From NCBI RefSeq assembly GCF_028416635.1, contig NZ_CP114013.1, positions 3,410,001 through 3,474,000 on the forward strand: 64,000 nt of DNA, in the 5' to 3' direction. A program made the position numbers and the translations under genes. A model generated the notes under the pieces. That model had not been told where the DNA came from. It saw only the letters and a list, made by a program, of their open reading frames with translations, and ran no database searches. Origin of the DNA: Baekduia alba (GTDB lineage Bacteria > Actinomycetota > Thermoleophilia > Solirubrobacterales > Solirubrobacteraceae). Position 1 is the stretch's first letter, and each line of letters begins with the position of its first letter. This document shows positions 1-8,069 of the stretch, piece by piece.

Positions 1-634
1 GCGGCATCAGCTCCGACAGGACGGCGTAGTGGTCGCCGACCGTGCCGGGCGCGAAGCGCTCGATCTCGACCGGCGGGTAGACGACGTCGGCCTCGCGCGT
101 GAAGTACCGGGCGATGCGCCGGCGCGTGGTCTCGGAGTTCGCGACGTAGCGGTCGACGCGCTGCGCGGCGATCCAGTCCCACTGGCGCCAGCGTTGCAGC
201 ACCGCGCCGAGCGCCGCGCGGACGACCGGACCGTGGGCCCGGAGGGTCGCCTCGCGCGCGTTCCAGGCGTAGCGGAACGGGTTGTGGCAGTAGCAGACGT
301 GCACCGCGTCCTCGGACGGCAGCACGCCGTGCGCCCAGGCCGACGAGCTGCTGAGCACGAGGTCGTAGCCGGCGAGGTCCAGCGCCTCCATCGCGTACGG
401 GTACAGGGGCAGCAGGCGCCGGAACGACGTGGCGTTGGGATGCAGCCGCTGCAGGAACGACGTGTGGACGTTGCGCTGCTCGAAGCGGCCCTCGGTCCCG
501 ACCGGGTCGTACACGGCCGTGAAGATGTCGGCGTCCGGGAACTGCTCGCACAGCGCCAGGAACACCCGCTCGCCACCGCGGAGGTCGAGCAGGAAATCGT
601 GGACCAAGGCAACCCGTGGGGACGACTGCTTCAT
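1..634 (-). CDS. Glycosyltransferase family 4, N-terminal part (runs off window)
   Basis: Only the first 211 codons lie in the window; the reading frame is open to base 1 and the C-terminal nucleotide-sugar domain is outside. The visible part starts RVALVHDFLLDLRGGERV (residues 7-24), the glycine-rich acceptor-side opening of GT-B enzymes. It continues with HVCYCHNPFRYAW and ends around a YPPVEIERF segment (about 186-194) that normally links the two Rossmann domains. This resembles mannosyl/rhamnosyl transferases of cell-surface polysaccharide synthesis (WbaZ-like). The ATG at 634 lies 9 nt below a TAGACT hexamer, so the message is probably leaderless. Donor and acceptor sugars cannot be told. 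Confidence 0.85.
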   Translation of the reverse strand, partial: MKQSSPRVALVHDFLLDLRGGERVFLALCEQFPDADIFTAVYDPVGTEGRFEQRNVHTSFLQRLHPNATSFRRLLPLYPYAMEALDLAGYDLVLSSSSAWAHGVLPSEDAVHVCYCHNPFRYAWNAREATLRAHGPVVRAALGAVLQRWRQWDWIAAQRVDRYVANSETTRRRIARYFTREADVVYPPVEIERFAPGTVGDHYAVLSELMP

Positions 635-643
635 GCGCGGGCG

Positions 644-649
644 AGTCTA
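644..649 (-). promoter_or_regulatory. -10 box (leaderless) for glycosyltransferase
   Basis: TAGACT on the minus strand, 9 nt before the ATG at 634. It fits TANNNT and would start the transcript at or next to the start codon. No ribosome-binding site is visible. Confidence 0.5.
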
Positions 650-687
650 GATGTTAAGGAGGCGGCGACCCGGTCAGAGCGTCCGAC

Positions 688-1062
688 TCAGCGGTCGAGC
701 GCGACCGCGACGGCTGCGCTGAGGGCCGCCGAGATCCCCGCCACGACCGCGGTGGCCACGGGCGCCTCGCCCGGCAGCTCGCGGCGCGCCACCGTCGTGG
801 CGACGATGTCCGACAGGTCGCCCACGATCGACGCCGCGAGGTACGGACGAACCGCCTCGCCGCGCAGCGTCGCGGCGATCGCGCCGGCGTGGATGGCCGT
901 CTCGCGCACGCCGAGCGCCCGCAGCGGGACCTGCGTCGGGCCGGTCGCGGCGCTCGGGCCCAGCCAGCGGCGGGCCAGGCGCTCGGGGGCCGCGACGAGC
1001 CCGACGCCGTAGGCGACGCGCAGGCCGAGGACCGCGAGCGCGGCGCCGCGGGCGCGGGTCAT
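688..1062 (-). CDS. Small membrane protein (DUF4267-like), last gene of CFA operon
   Basis: 124 residues, mostly Ala/Val/Leu, with about three to four predicted membrane segments. The order of motifs (R-x-G-x-G, a P-x-x-x-x-R region, an ALGxRE loop, then two hydrophobic stretches) matches the 122-residue protein at 35063-35431, so the two look like paralogues of a DUF4267-type family. The ATG overlaps the stop of the CFA synthase gene by 4 nt (ATGA), so translation is probably coupled and the product may act on membrane lipids. The function is unknown; the family assignment is by eye. Confidence 0.7.
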   Translation of the reverse strand: MTRARGAALAVLGLRVAYGVGLVAAPERLARRWLGPSAATGPTQVPLRALGVRETAIHAGAIAATLRGEAVRPYLAASIVGDLSDIVATTVARRELPGEAPVATAVVAGISAALSAAVAVALDR

Positions 1063-2288
1063 GCCGTCACCGCTTCCAGCGCGGCGGGCGCCGGGACCGC
1101 AGGCTCCGGCCGCCAGTGCGGCTTGGCCAGCACGGTCTGGATCAGGCCGATCCGGCGCTCGGCGAAGCCGGCCTCGCAGTAGGCGAGGTACAGCCGCCAC
1201 AGGCGGCGGAAGCGCTCGTCGTAGCCCAAGGCCTCCAACTCGCTCGTCGCGCCGTCGAAGTTGACCCGCCACCGGTGGAGGGTCTCGGCGTAATGCGGCG
1301 TGAGGTCTTCGAGGTGGACGGCGTGCAGGTCGGTGTCGCGCGCGACGCAGCGGGCGATCACCTCGCGCGAGGGCAGGCAGCCGTTGGGGAAGATCAACGT
1401 GCGGATGAACGACCGGCTCGCGCGTTCCACCTTGTAGGCGCGGTCGTCCATGACGATCGCCTGCAGCAGCATCGCGCCGTCGGGCGCGAGGCGGTCGCTG
1501 CACACCGCGAAGAACGTGTCGAAGTCCTTCCAGCCCACGGCCTCGATCATCTCGATCGACACGAGCTTGTCGTACTGGCCGTCGAGGTCGCGGTAGTCGT
1601 CGAGCAGGACGGTCACGCGGTCTTCGAGGCCCCGCTCGCGCACGCGGGCCACGGCGTGGTCGTGCTGCTCGCGCGAGATCGTGGTCGTCGTCACGTGGCA
1701 GCCGCGGGTCGCCGCGGCGTGGACCGCGAAGCCGCCCCAGCCGGTCCCGATCTCCAGGACCCGGTCGTCGGGGCCGAGGTCGAGCTTGTCGCAGATGCGG
1801 TCCAGCTTGGCGACCGACGCCTCCTGCAGCGTCATCTGCGGGTGCGCGAAGACGGCGCTCGAGTACATCATGGTGGGGTCGAGCATCAGCCCGAAGAGCT
1901 CGTTGCCGAGGTCGTAGTGGGCTTCGATGTCCTTGCGGGCGCGGCGCGGCGTATTGCGGCGGAAGGCGGCGCGGGCGCGCTGGAACGGCTCGCGGATCGG
2001 CGTCGCCCGGCGCCGCACGGCGTCCAGGCCGGTGGCGTTGCGGGCGGCGACGCGGATCACGGCGGCCAGGTCCGGAGAGTCCCACAGGCCGTCGCGGTAG
2101 GCCTCGGCCATGCCGCGGCTGCCCAGCAGGAGCTTGGACCACGCGCGCGGGTCGTGGACGCGGACGGTCGCCTCGGGGGCGCCGCGGCCGAACGTCAGGC
2201 GCTGGCCGTCCTCGACGACCGTGAGACGGCCGACGTCGATGCGGCGCAGGACGGACAGGGCGATGCGGCGGGCGAGACGGTCGGTCAC
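1059..2288 (-). CDS. cfa: Cyclopropane-fatty-acyl-phospholipid synthase family methyltransferase
   Basis: 409 residues, full length for the family. It transfers a methyl or methylene group from S-adenosylmethionine to the double bond of acyl chains in membrane phospholipids. Visible motifs are the conserved HYDLGNELF (124-132), SAM-binding motif I VLEIGTGWGG (177-186), and IEMIEAVGWKDF in the active-site region. The start is a GTG overlapping the DUF1365 stop (GTGA). It could make cyclopropane, 10-methyl or other branched products; the neighbouring FAD enzyme leaves a reductive or oxidative second step possible. Confidence 0.92.
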   Translation of the reverse strand: MTDRLARRIALSVLRRIDVGRLTVVEDGQRLTFGRGAPEATVRVHDPRAWSKLLLGSRGMAEAYRDGLWDSPDLAAVIRVAARNATGLDAVRRRATPIREPFQRARAAFRRNTPRRARKDIEAHYDLGNELFGLMLDPTMMYSSAVFAHPQMTLQEASVAKLDRICDKLDLGPDDRVLEIGTGWGGFAVHAAATRGCHVTTTTISREQHDHAVARVRERGLEDRVTVLLDDYRDLDGQYDKLVSIEMIEAVGWKDFDTFFAVCSDRLAPDGAMLLQAIVMDDRAYKVERASRSFIRTLIFPNGCLPSREVIARCVARDTDLHAVHLEDLTPHYAETLHRWRVNFDGATSELEALGYDERFRRLWRLYLAYCEAGFAERRIGLIQTVLAKPHWRPEPAVPAPAALEAVTA

Positions 2289-2953
2289 GGGCGGGCTTCC
2301 TCGGGACGTGCGTGGATCGGGACGCGCTTGAGCGCAAGCGCGAAGGCGTGGGCGTAGATGAGGGTCAGCGTGCGCAGCGAGCCGCCGAGCAGGCGCGTCC
2401 GGCTGAACGGGGTGCGCCTGAGGCTCAGCGTCGCGTCGAACGCGCGGCCTGCGCCGTCGTCGCGGCTCTCGATGTGGACGCTGAGCCGTTCGTCGGGCTG
2501 GGTCGTCGACCAGGAGTAGTGCTGGTCCATGCCCATGAACGGCGAGACGTGCAGCTGCTTGGCCATGTCCTCGGCGCGGTGCACGCGCTCCCCGGCCTGG
2601 GCCTGCAGCACATAGGCATGGCGTTGCCCGTAGGGCGTGCTGGTCACCTCGGCGACGACGGCGTGCAGCGTGGCGTCGCGGTCGTAGGCGTAGTAGAAGC
2701 TGACCGGGTTGAAGGCCTTGCCGAGGCTGCGCGGCTGGGTGAGCAGGCCGATCGGGCCGTCGCCGCCCGTCAGCGCGCGAACGCGCAGAGGGCTCAGGTA
2801 GTCGTCGGGGTCGAAGCGGACGAGCCGGCCGGCGCGCGCGGGCAGGCGCTCCAGGTCGACGTAGGCGAGCGCGAGCTTGTGGCGGAACGCGTGCTCGCGC
2901 ACCGCGAAGCGCCGGTGGCGGACGGTGCCGACGTAGAGGGCCGGCGCGATCAC
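2285..2953 (-). CDS. DUF1365 family protein
   Basis: 222 residues from a GTG that overlaps the upstream oxidoreductase stop by 4 nt. Typical family features are RHRRF near residue 9, HAFRHKL (21-27), LGKAFNPVSFYYAY (77-90) and SPFMGMDQHYSW (137-148). The biochemical role is not established. The family is regularly found between an FAD-dependent amine-oxidase-like protein and a CFA synthase, exactly as here, so it probably takes part in the same acyl-chain modification. The end overlaps the CFA synthase start (GTGA). Confidence 0.9.
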   Translation of the reverse strand: MIAPALYVGTVRHRRFAVREHAFRHKLALAYVDLERLPARAGRLVRFDPDDYLSPLRVRALTGGDGPIGLLTQPRSLGKAFNPVSFYYAYDRDATLHAVVAEVTSTPYGQRHAYVLQAQAGERVHRAEDMAKQLHVSPFMGMDQHYSWSTTQPDERLSVHIESRDDGAGRAFDATLSLRRTPFSRTRLLGGSLRTLTLIYAHAFALALKRVPIHARPEEARP

Positions 2954-4194
2954 GCGACGTGCACCCCGACGCCCAGCTCGCGGGCGACGCGCAGGCCGCT
3001 GACGACGCCGTCCTCGTGGAAGCCCCAGCCCCAGTAGGCGCCGGCGAAGTGCGTCCGACCGCGTCCGCCGGAGATCTCCGCGACGCGCTTCTGGGCGGCC
3101 ATCCCCTCGCGGGTGAAGACCGGGTGCGCGTACTGGATCGTCCGCACGATCTTGTTGGGGTCGATCGCGCTGGTGTGGTTGAGCGTGACGCACCACTGCC
3201 GGTCGGCGTCCAGCGACTGCAGGCGGTTCATGTGGTAGGTGACGGTCGGCTTGCCGGTCGGCGAGGAGAGCAGGTGGTAGTTCCAGCTCGCCCAGGCCCG
3301 GCGGCGGCGCGGGAGCAGCCGCTCGTCGTGGTGCAGGACGGCCTCGTTGGGCGCGTAGGGGAACGCGCCGAGCAGCTCGCGCTCCAAGGCCGTCGCGCCG
3401 TCGCCGAGGATCCGCAGGGTCTGGTCGGCGTGGGTGGCGAGCACGACGTGGTCGAAGCGCTCGCCGTCGATCGTCGCGCCGTCGTCGTCGCGGGTCAGCG
3501 AGCGGACCGGTGTGGCGAGGCGAATGCTGTCCTTGAACGGCGCGGTGAGCGCCTCGACGTACTGGCGCGATCCGCCCCGGACCGTCCGCCACTGCGGGCG
3601 CTCCTTGAGGTCGAGCATCCCGTGGTTGTCGAAGAACTGGACGAGGAAGCGCGCTGGGAACGACCACATCTGGTCGGGGTCGGCGGACCAGACCGCGGCG
3701 GCCTGCGGCACGATCAGGCGGTCGACGAACGCCTTGGAGTAGTTGTTGTCCTCGAGCCACTCGGCGAGCGACGGATCCTGGTCGGACGCGATCAGCGCGC
3801 GCGCGTCGCGCTGGAAGCGCCGGACGTCGAGCACCATGCGGTGGAAGGTCGGCGACGCGAGATGCGCGCGCTTCGCGAACAGCCCGTTGGCCGACGTCGA
3901 GGCGTACTCGAAGTCGCCCTGCTCGTCCCCCACGCCGAAGCTCATGTCCGACGGCTGCGACGCGACGCCGAGCTGGCCGAGCAGCCGCTCGAAGTTGGGG
4001 TAGTTGCGGTCGTTGAAGACGATGAAGCCGGTGTCGACGTCCAGCTGGCCGCCGACCGTGATCGTGTTCGTGTGCCCCCCGGCATAGCCGTTGGCCTCGA
4101 ACACCGCGACCTCGTGCCCGTCCCGATGCAGCGCATGCGCCGCGACGAGACCCGAGACGCCTGCTCCGATGACTCCGATCCTCACGTTGATCAT
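2950..4194 (-). CDS. FAD-dependent oxidoreductase (flavin amine oxidase-like)
   Basis: 414 residues. The N-terminus has the dinucleotide-binding GAGVSG (10-15) with the ribose-binding Glu of VFEANGYAGG (about 33), then VDTGFIVFNDRNYPNFERLL, typical of NAD/FAD-binding proteins encoded beside DUF1365 and CFA synthase. It is the first gene of a four-gene operon in which all three junctions overlap by 4 nt. It probably oxidises or reduces an unsaturated or methylated acyl chain. The ATG start follows a 62-bp gap shared with the divergent glycosyltransferase. In some proteobacteria the equivalent cluster answers to singlet oxygen through a sigma factor; no such regulator is present here. Confidence 0.88.
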   Translation of the reverse strand: MINVRIGVIGAGVSGLVAAHALHRDGHEVAVFEANGYAGGHTNTITVGGQLDVDTGFIVFNDRNYPNFERLLGQLGVASQPSDMSFGVGDEQGDFEYASTSANGLFAKRAHLASPTFHRMVLDVRRFQRDARALIASDQDPSLAEWLEDNNYSKAFVDRLIVPQAAAVWSADPDQMWSFPARFLVQFFDNHGMLDLKERPQWRTVRGGSRQYVEALTAPFKDSIRLATPVRSLTRDDDGATIDGERFDHVVLATHADQTLRILGDGATALERELLGAFPYAPNEAVLHHDERLLPRRRRAWASWNYHLLSSPTGKPTVTYHMNRLQSLDADRQWCVTLNHTSAIDPNKIVRTIQYAHPVFTREGMAAQKRVAEISGGRGRTHFAGAYWGWGFHEDGVVSGLRVARELGVGVHVA

Positions 4195-4241
4195 GTTCGA
4201 GAGAACGGGCGCATTCGGATCACCGATCTCGGTCCGAGCGG

Positions 4242-4247
4242 TAGATT
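4242..4247 (+). promoter_or_regulatory. -10 box (leaderless) for GT4 gene
   Basis: TAGATT, 9 nt before the ATG at 4257. It lies in the short divergent gap, so the transcript would be leaderless. Confidence 0.5.
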
Positions 4248-4256
4248 CCGGGCCGA

Positions 4257-5255
4257 ATGCTCGTCGGGGTCGATGCCCGGGCGCTGGCGGCGCGCCGCGG
4301 CGTCGCGCGGTACACGCGTCGGATGGTCGAGGCGCTGGCTGCGCTCGACGGCGTCGCCGTGCGCGCGCTGGTCCCGGGCCGCGAGGCGGTCGATCCGCTG
4401 GCCGGCGTCGCGCTGCGGCGGACGCGGGTGCCGTCGCGCGTCCTGCACATGGCGGGCGCGGTGGCGGGGCGTCCGCGCGTCGACACGCTGCTCGGCGGGA
4501 GCGGGGCGGTCGATGTCACCTGGCTGCCCGCGCCGGCGCCGGTCGCGATCGGCGGGCCCTACGTCCTGACGGTGCACGACCTGTCGTGGGAGGACCGGCC
4601 TGACGACTTCACGCGCTACGAGCGCCTGTGGCACCGCGTCGCGCGGCCGGCGGCGCTGGCCCGGCGGGCGCGGGTCGTGGTCTGCGACGCGCCGGCGGTC
4701 GCCGCCGCGGTGCGGGCGCGCTGGGGCGTCGAGGCGCGCGTCGTGGAGCCGGGCGTGGACCATGTCGCGGGCGTCGTGCCGCGGGCCGGGCGCTACGTCC
4801 TGTACGTCGGCGCGCTGGAGCCGCGCAAGGGGCTGGACGTGCTGGGCGCGGCGTGGACGCGCGCGGCGCTCGACGGCGTCGAGCTGCTCGTGGCCGGCGA
4901 GGGCCGCGAGGCCGTCCCGGGCGCGACGCACCTCGGCCACGTCAGCGACGCCGAGCTCCACGCGCTGTACGCCGGCGCCGACGCGGTCGTGCTGCCCTCC
5001 TACCTGGAGGGCTTCGGCCTGCCGCCGCGCGAGGCCGCCGCGCACGGGACTCCGTCGATCGTGTCCGACCTCCCGACGCTGCGCCTGCCGGGCACGCTGC
5101 GCTTCCCGCCTGGCGACGCCGGCGCGCTGGCCGACGCGCTGCGCCGCCTGCCGGCCGAGCGCGCGCGCCTGGTCGCCGAGCTCCCGCCGCCGCGCACCTG
5201 GGCCGAGGCGGCTTGCGACCTCCGCGCCGTGCTGGCCGAGGCGGCCGGCCCATGA
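4257..5255 (+). CDS. Glycosyltransferase family 4
   Basis: 332 residues, slightly short for GT4 but with both GT-B halves. The N-terminal domain opens MLVGVDARAL and carries TVHDLSWEDRP (105-114). The donor-binding half contains YVLYVGALEPRKGLD (180-194) and the E-x7-E signature EGFGLPPREA (251-260). It is expected to transfer a hexose from a nucleotide sugar to a cell-surface glycan or glycolipid. The stop codon overlaps the ATG of a 23-codon mini-ORF that in turn overlaps the next glycosyltransferase, so the two transferases are probably made together. Confidence 0.9.
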   Translation: MLVGVDARALAARRGVARYTRRMVEALAALDGVAVRALVPGREAVDPLAGVALRRTRVPSRVLHMAGAVAGRPRVDTLLGGSGAVDVTWLPAPAPVAIGGPYVLTVHDLSWEDRPDDFTRYERLWHRVARPAALARRARVVVCDAPAVAAAVRARWGVEARVVEPGVDHVAGVVPRAGRYVLYVGALEPRKGLDVLGAAWTRAALDGVELLVAGEGREAVPGATHLGHVSDAELHALYAGADAVVLPSYLEGFGLPPREAAAHGTPSIVSDLPTLRLPGTLRFPPGDAGALADALRRLPAERARLVAELPPPRTWAEAACDLRAVLAEAAGP

Positions 5256-5323
5256 CCTCGGCCCCCGTCGATCGCGTGCCGCGCGGCGCCGCGCGGCGCG
5301 ACCGCGAGGCGGCCGGGCCATGA
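5252..5323 (+). CDS. 23-residue mini-ORF linking two glycosyltransferase genes
   Basis: An ATG embedded in the GT4 stop (ATGA) opens 23 codons, and its own TGA is embedded in the next gene's ATG (ATGA again). Flanking sequence is nearly duplicated: about 26 bases around each ATG (beginning near 5239 and 5307) differ at only a few positions, 68 bp apart. This suggests a small duplication of the gene junction that kept translational coupling intact. The peptide is Arg/Ala-rich with no recognisable motif and may not be functional in itself. Confidence 0.35.
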   Translation: MTSAPVDRVPRGAARRDREAAGP

Positions 5324-6204
5324 CGTCCGCCTCGATCGTCTGCGTCCTGCACGACTCCGTCGACGACCTGCGGCGGCTGCTGCGCTCGCTCGAGCCGCTG
5401 GCGGCGCGGCCGCAGCTGGTCGTCGTCGACGCCGGCTCCTCCGACGACGGGCCGGCGGTCGCGGCGGCGTGGGGCGCGGAGGTCGTCGAGGCGGGCGACG
5501 TCGGCTTCGGCGCGGCCAACAACGCCGGCGTGGCGCGCGTCACGTCGTCGGTCACGCTCCTGCTCAACCCGGACATCGTGGTCCACGAGCCCGCGGTGCT
5601 CGACCACCTCGCCCGCCACGCCCGGCGCGAGGACGCCCTGCACGTCCCGCGCCTGCTGAACCCCGACGGCTCGGTCCAGCGCAGCGCCCATCCGGTGCCG
5701 GGCCGGCCCGCCGCGCTCCTGCCCGCGCTCGTCCATCCGCGCGTCCTGCCGCCGCCCCTGCGCAACCGCGCCGACCCGTGGCGCGCCGACGCCCCGGAAC
5801 GGCGGGTCGGCTGGGCGATCGCGGCCGCGGTCGCGGCCCGGACCGACACGCTGCGCCGGCTCGGCCCGTTCGACGCCGAGCAGTTCCTGTTCTTCGAGGA
5901 CCTGGACCTCTGCCTGCGCGCCCGCGCGGCCGGCGTCCCCACCATGCTGCACGCCGACCTGACGCTCGAGCACCGCGGCGGCCACAGCACCGGCCCCGCC
6001 TACGGCGGCGAGCCGCACGCGCTGCTGGCCCGGCGCCGCCGCGACGTCGTGCGCGCCAACCTCGGCGTCCGGGCGCTCGCGCTCGACGACGCCGCCCAGG
6101 CGCTCACCTTCGCCACGCGCGCCGCCGCGCGCGCCGTGGCCCGCCGCGACGCCGGCCGCGAGCGCGCCCAGCTCGCCGCACTGCGCGCCGCCCGTCGCGG
6201 GTAG
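5320..6204 (+). CDS. Glycosyltransferase family 2 (rhamnosyltransferase-like)
   Basis: 294 residues from the second of two duplicated ATGs. The GT-A fold motifs are VVVDAGSSDDG (34-44), GFGAANNAG (62-70), LLLNPDIVV (80-88, the metal-site position) and FLFFEDLDLCLRARAAG, characteristic of family-2 rhamnosyl/galactofuranosyl-type transferases. The Ala/Arg-rich C-terminus shows no membrane helix. With the preceding GT4 it forms a small surface-glycan module; the acceptor is unknown. Confidence 0.88.
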   Translation: MTSASIVCVLHDSVDDLRRLLRSLEPLAARPQLVVVDAGSSDDGPAVAAAWGAEVVEAGDVGFGAANNAGVARVTSSVTLLLNPDIVVHEPAVLDHLARHARREDALHVPRLLNPDGSVQRSAHPVPGRPAALLPALVHPRVLPPPLRNRADPWRADAPERRVGWAIAAAVAARTDTLRRLGPFDAEQFLFFEDLDLCLRARAAGVPTMLHADLTLEHRGGHSTGPAYGGEPHALLARRRRDVVRANLGVRALALDDAAQALTFATRAAARAVARRDAGRERAQLAALRAARRG

Positions 6205-6213
6205 CGCGGCGGC

Positions 6214-6261
6214 ATGACCCAGCTCTGGTTCGCTGCCGGCAATCGTTGGAAGGACCGCTGA
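6214..6261 (+). pseudogene. Relic of an LLM oxidoreductase gene start
   Basis: A 15-codon ORF whose first eight codons (MTQLWFAA) repeat the start of the gene 49 bp downstream (MTQFWFAA), after which it diverges and stops. It looks like a leftover second copy of the same 5' end, made by duplication or recombination. Confidence 0.4.
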
Positions 6262-6262
6262 C

Positions 6263-6743
6263 GTGACGCAGTTCTGGTTTGCCGCTTCTACGGAGGAGTT
6301 CCCACCGTCGCAGATGCTCGAGCAGGCGAAGGTCGCGGATGCCGCGGACTTCGACGCCATCGGCTGCTCCGACCACTTCGTCTCCTGGTTCCCGCGCGGC
6401 CCCCTGGGCGACGACGAGCCGGCGCTGATCAAAGCCACCAAGAAGTGGAAGACCACGCAGTTCCCGGAGCGCTACCTCGAAGACCACCATGATCTCGACG
6501 TCATGGCGCGCGAGGCCGAGGAGCGCATGAGCGACGAGGAATTCGCGCACGAGGGCTTCCTGATCAGCGCCGACGTCGACGGGCACGTCCGCCGCATCCG
6601 CGAGCTGCTGGCGATCGACCCGGCCGTCAGCGCCATCTGCCTCCAGAGCATCGGCGACCTCGACCCGGCGACGTCGATCCGGCGCTACGGCGCGGAGGTG
6701 CTCCCGGCGCTGCGGCGACGGCGAGGACGCGCCCCAGGGCTGA
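6263..6743 (+). pseudogene. LLM-class F420-dependent oxidoreductase, internally deleted and frameshifted
   Basis: The first 44 residues match the N-terminus of F420-dependent LLM oxidoreductases (about 320 residues when intact), including the SDHF motif. Immediately after WFP the frame jumps to the family's C-terminal region: TKKWKTTQFPERY, MSDEEFAHEGFLIS and the YGAEVLPALR end. Roughly 190 residues of barrel, with the cofactor pocket, are missing. After LPALRR a one-base shift (about 6715) moves the natural end DGEDAPQG and its TGA (6741-6743) into another frame; the unshifted frame reads on as nonsense. It should be non-functional. Confidence 0.7.
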
Positions 6744-6761
6744 CCGCCATGCTGTGGGGCG

Positions 6762-7391
6762 ATGCTGGAGATCCGCGGCGCCGCCCCCGGCCTGATCGAC
6801 GACCCGCTGCTGCTCGACGTCAGCGGCGCGCCGCCCGACACGTCCTTGACGTGGCGGGCGCGGATCCGCGACGACGAAGGCTTCGTCTGGCGCGCCGAGG
6901 GCACCGCGCCCGACGCGCTGCGCTGGACGCCCGCGAAGGCCAGCGCGGGCGTGACCGCGGCGCTGCGGTCGCTGCGCCCGGTCGAGCTCGACATCCGCGT
7001 CGAGGACCCCGACGGCGCGGCCTCCAACCGGACGCTCACCCGCACGTTCGTCGCCGACGGCGTCAAGGTCCGGCGCTGGAGCCAGGGCGCGACCGGCAAG
7101 CTCTACCTGCCCGCCGACGGCACCGGCGCGACGCTCGTCGTCGCCGGCGAGGACGACGGCACCGCCCTCGCCGCCGCGCTCCTCGCCTCCCGCGGAGTCC
7201 GGGTGCTCGCGGTGGCCAAGGGCGACCCGCAGGAGATCCTCGCCGCGCTGCCGGCGACCAGCGGCGGCGAGCGCCTCGTCGAAACGGTTCCGGTCCCGCC
7301 CGGCGTCCCCGCCCGCACGCCCGCCGACCCCGCCGGCTGGGACGCGCTGCTGGCCGACCTCGGCGCACGTCCCCGGCGCGTGGCACGCTAG
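6762..7391 (+). CDS. Short acyl-CoA thioesterase/BAAT N-terminal domain-like protein
   Basis: 209 residues. Residues about 8-105 (LIDDPLLLDVSGAPP... LTWRARIRDDEGFVWRAEG) look like the beta-sandwich domain found before the hydrolase domain of bile-acid-CoA:amino-acid N-acyltransferases and acyl-CoA thioesterases. The following KLYLPADGTGATLVVAGEDDG and ALLASRGVRVLAVA resemble only the first strands of the alpha/beta hydrolase part; no nucleophile elbow is seen. Intact members are about twice as long, so this is either a truncated gene or a reduced single-domain form. It sits directly after a decayed gene. Confidence 0.5.
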   Translation: MLEIRGAAPGLIDDPLLLDVSGAPPDTSLTWRARIRDDEGFVWRAEGTAPDALRWTPAKASAGVTAALRSLRPVELDIRVEDPDGAASNRTLTRTFVADGVKVRRWSQGATGKLYLPADGTGATLVVAGEDDGTALAAALLASRGVRVLAVAKGDPQEILAALPATSGGERLVETVPVPPGVPARTPADPAGWDALLADLGARPRRVAR

Positions 7392-7400
7392 GGCTCCGCC

Positions 7401-8069
7401 GTGCCCGAGTCGTTCACCGACACGCCGCTGCTGACCGCCCGCTTCGACGCCGCGCTGCACTACGCGACGCGCCATCACGCCCGGCAGCTGCGCAAGGGCA
7501 CGCCGATCCCGTACGCGGCGCACATCCTCGCCGTCGCGTCGCTGGTCTTGGAGATGCACGGCGACGAGGACGAGGCGATCGGCGCCCTGCTGCACGACGT
7601 CGTCGAGGACGGCGGCGGCCGGCCGGCGCTGGCCGAGATCGAGGCGGCGTTCGGCCCCGTCGTCGCGGCGCTCGTCGCGGCCAACTCCGACACGCTCGAC
7701 CCCAAGGACGACAACAACGATGGCGGCGCCGGCTGGTACGCCCGCAAGCGCGCCTACCTCGGCGGCTTCACCTCCCGGTCACCCGCCGCGCTGCGCGTCT
7801 CGCTCGCCGACAAGGTGCACAACGCGCGCGCGATCCTGCTCGACTACCGCACGCTGGGCGACGAGATCTGGGCGCGTTTCGGCCAAGGCCAGGGCCTGGC
7901 GACGCGCGTCTACTACCGCGAGCTCGCCGTCGCCTTCGAGCGCGAGCGCGAGCGGCTCGGGCCCGCCGCCCAGCCCTACGTCGACGAGCTGCGCCGCACG
8001 GTCGACGCGATCACCGCGCTGGCCGAGACCCACCAGGGCCGGGACTCGCGGACGCTGTTCGACGCCTAG
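7401..8069 (+). CDS. HD-domain phosphohydrolase (SpoT/Mesh1-like)
   Basis: 222 residues from a GTG. The N-terminal segment has the metal-binding pattern of (p)ppGpp hydrolases: RHHARQLRKGTPIPYAAH (H24/25, H41), ALLHDVVED (HD at 65-66) and SLADKVHNAR downstream. No synthetase, TGS or ACT domain follows, so this is a small stand-alone hydrolase. The substrate could be ppGpp or another nucleotide. Its TAG stop overlaps the stop of the convergent DUF1697 gene in a shared CTAG. Confidence 0.82.
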   Translation: MPESFTDTPLLTARFDAALHYATRHHARQLRKGTPIPYAAHILAVASLVLEMHGDEDEAIGALLHDVVEDGGGRPALAEIEAAFGPVVAALVAANSDTLDPKDDNNDGGAGWYARKRAYLGGFTSRSPAALRVSLADKVHNARAILLDYRTLGDEIWARFGQGQGLATRVYYRELAVAFERERERLGPAAQPYVDELRRTVDAITALAETHQGRDSRTLFDA

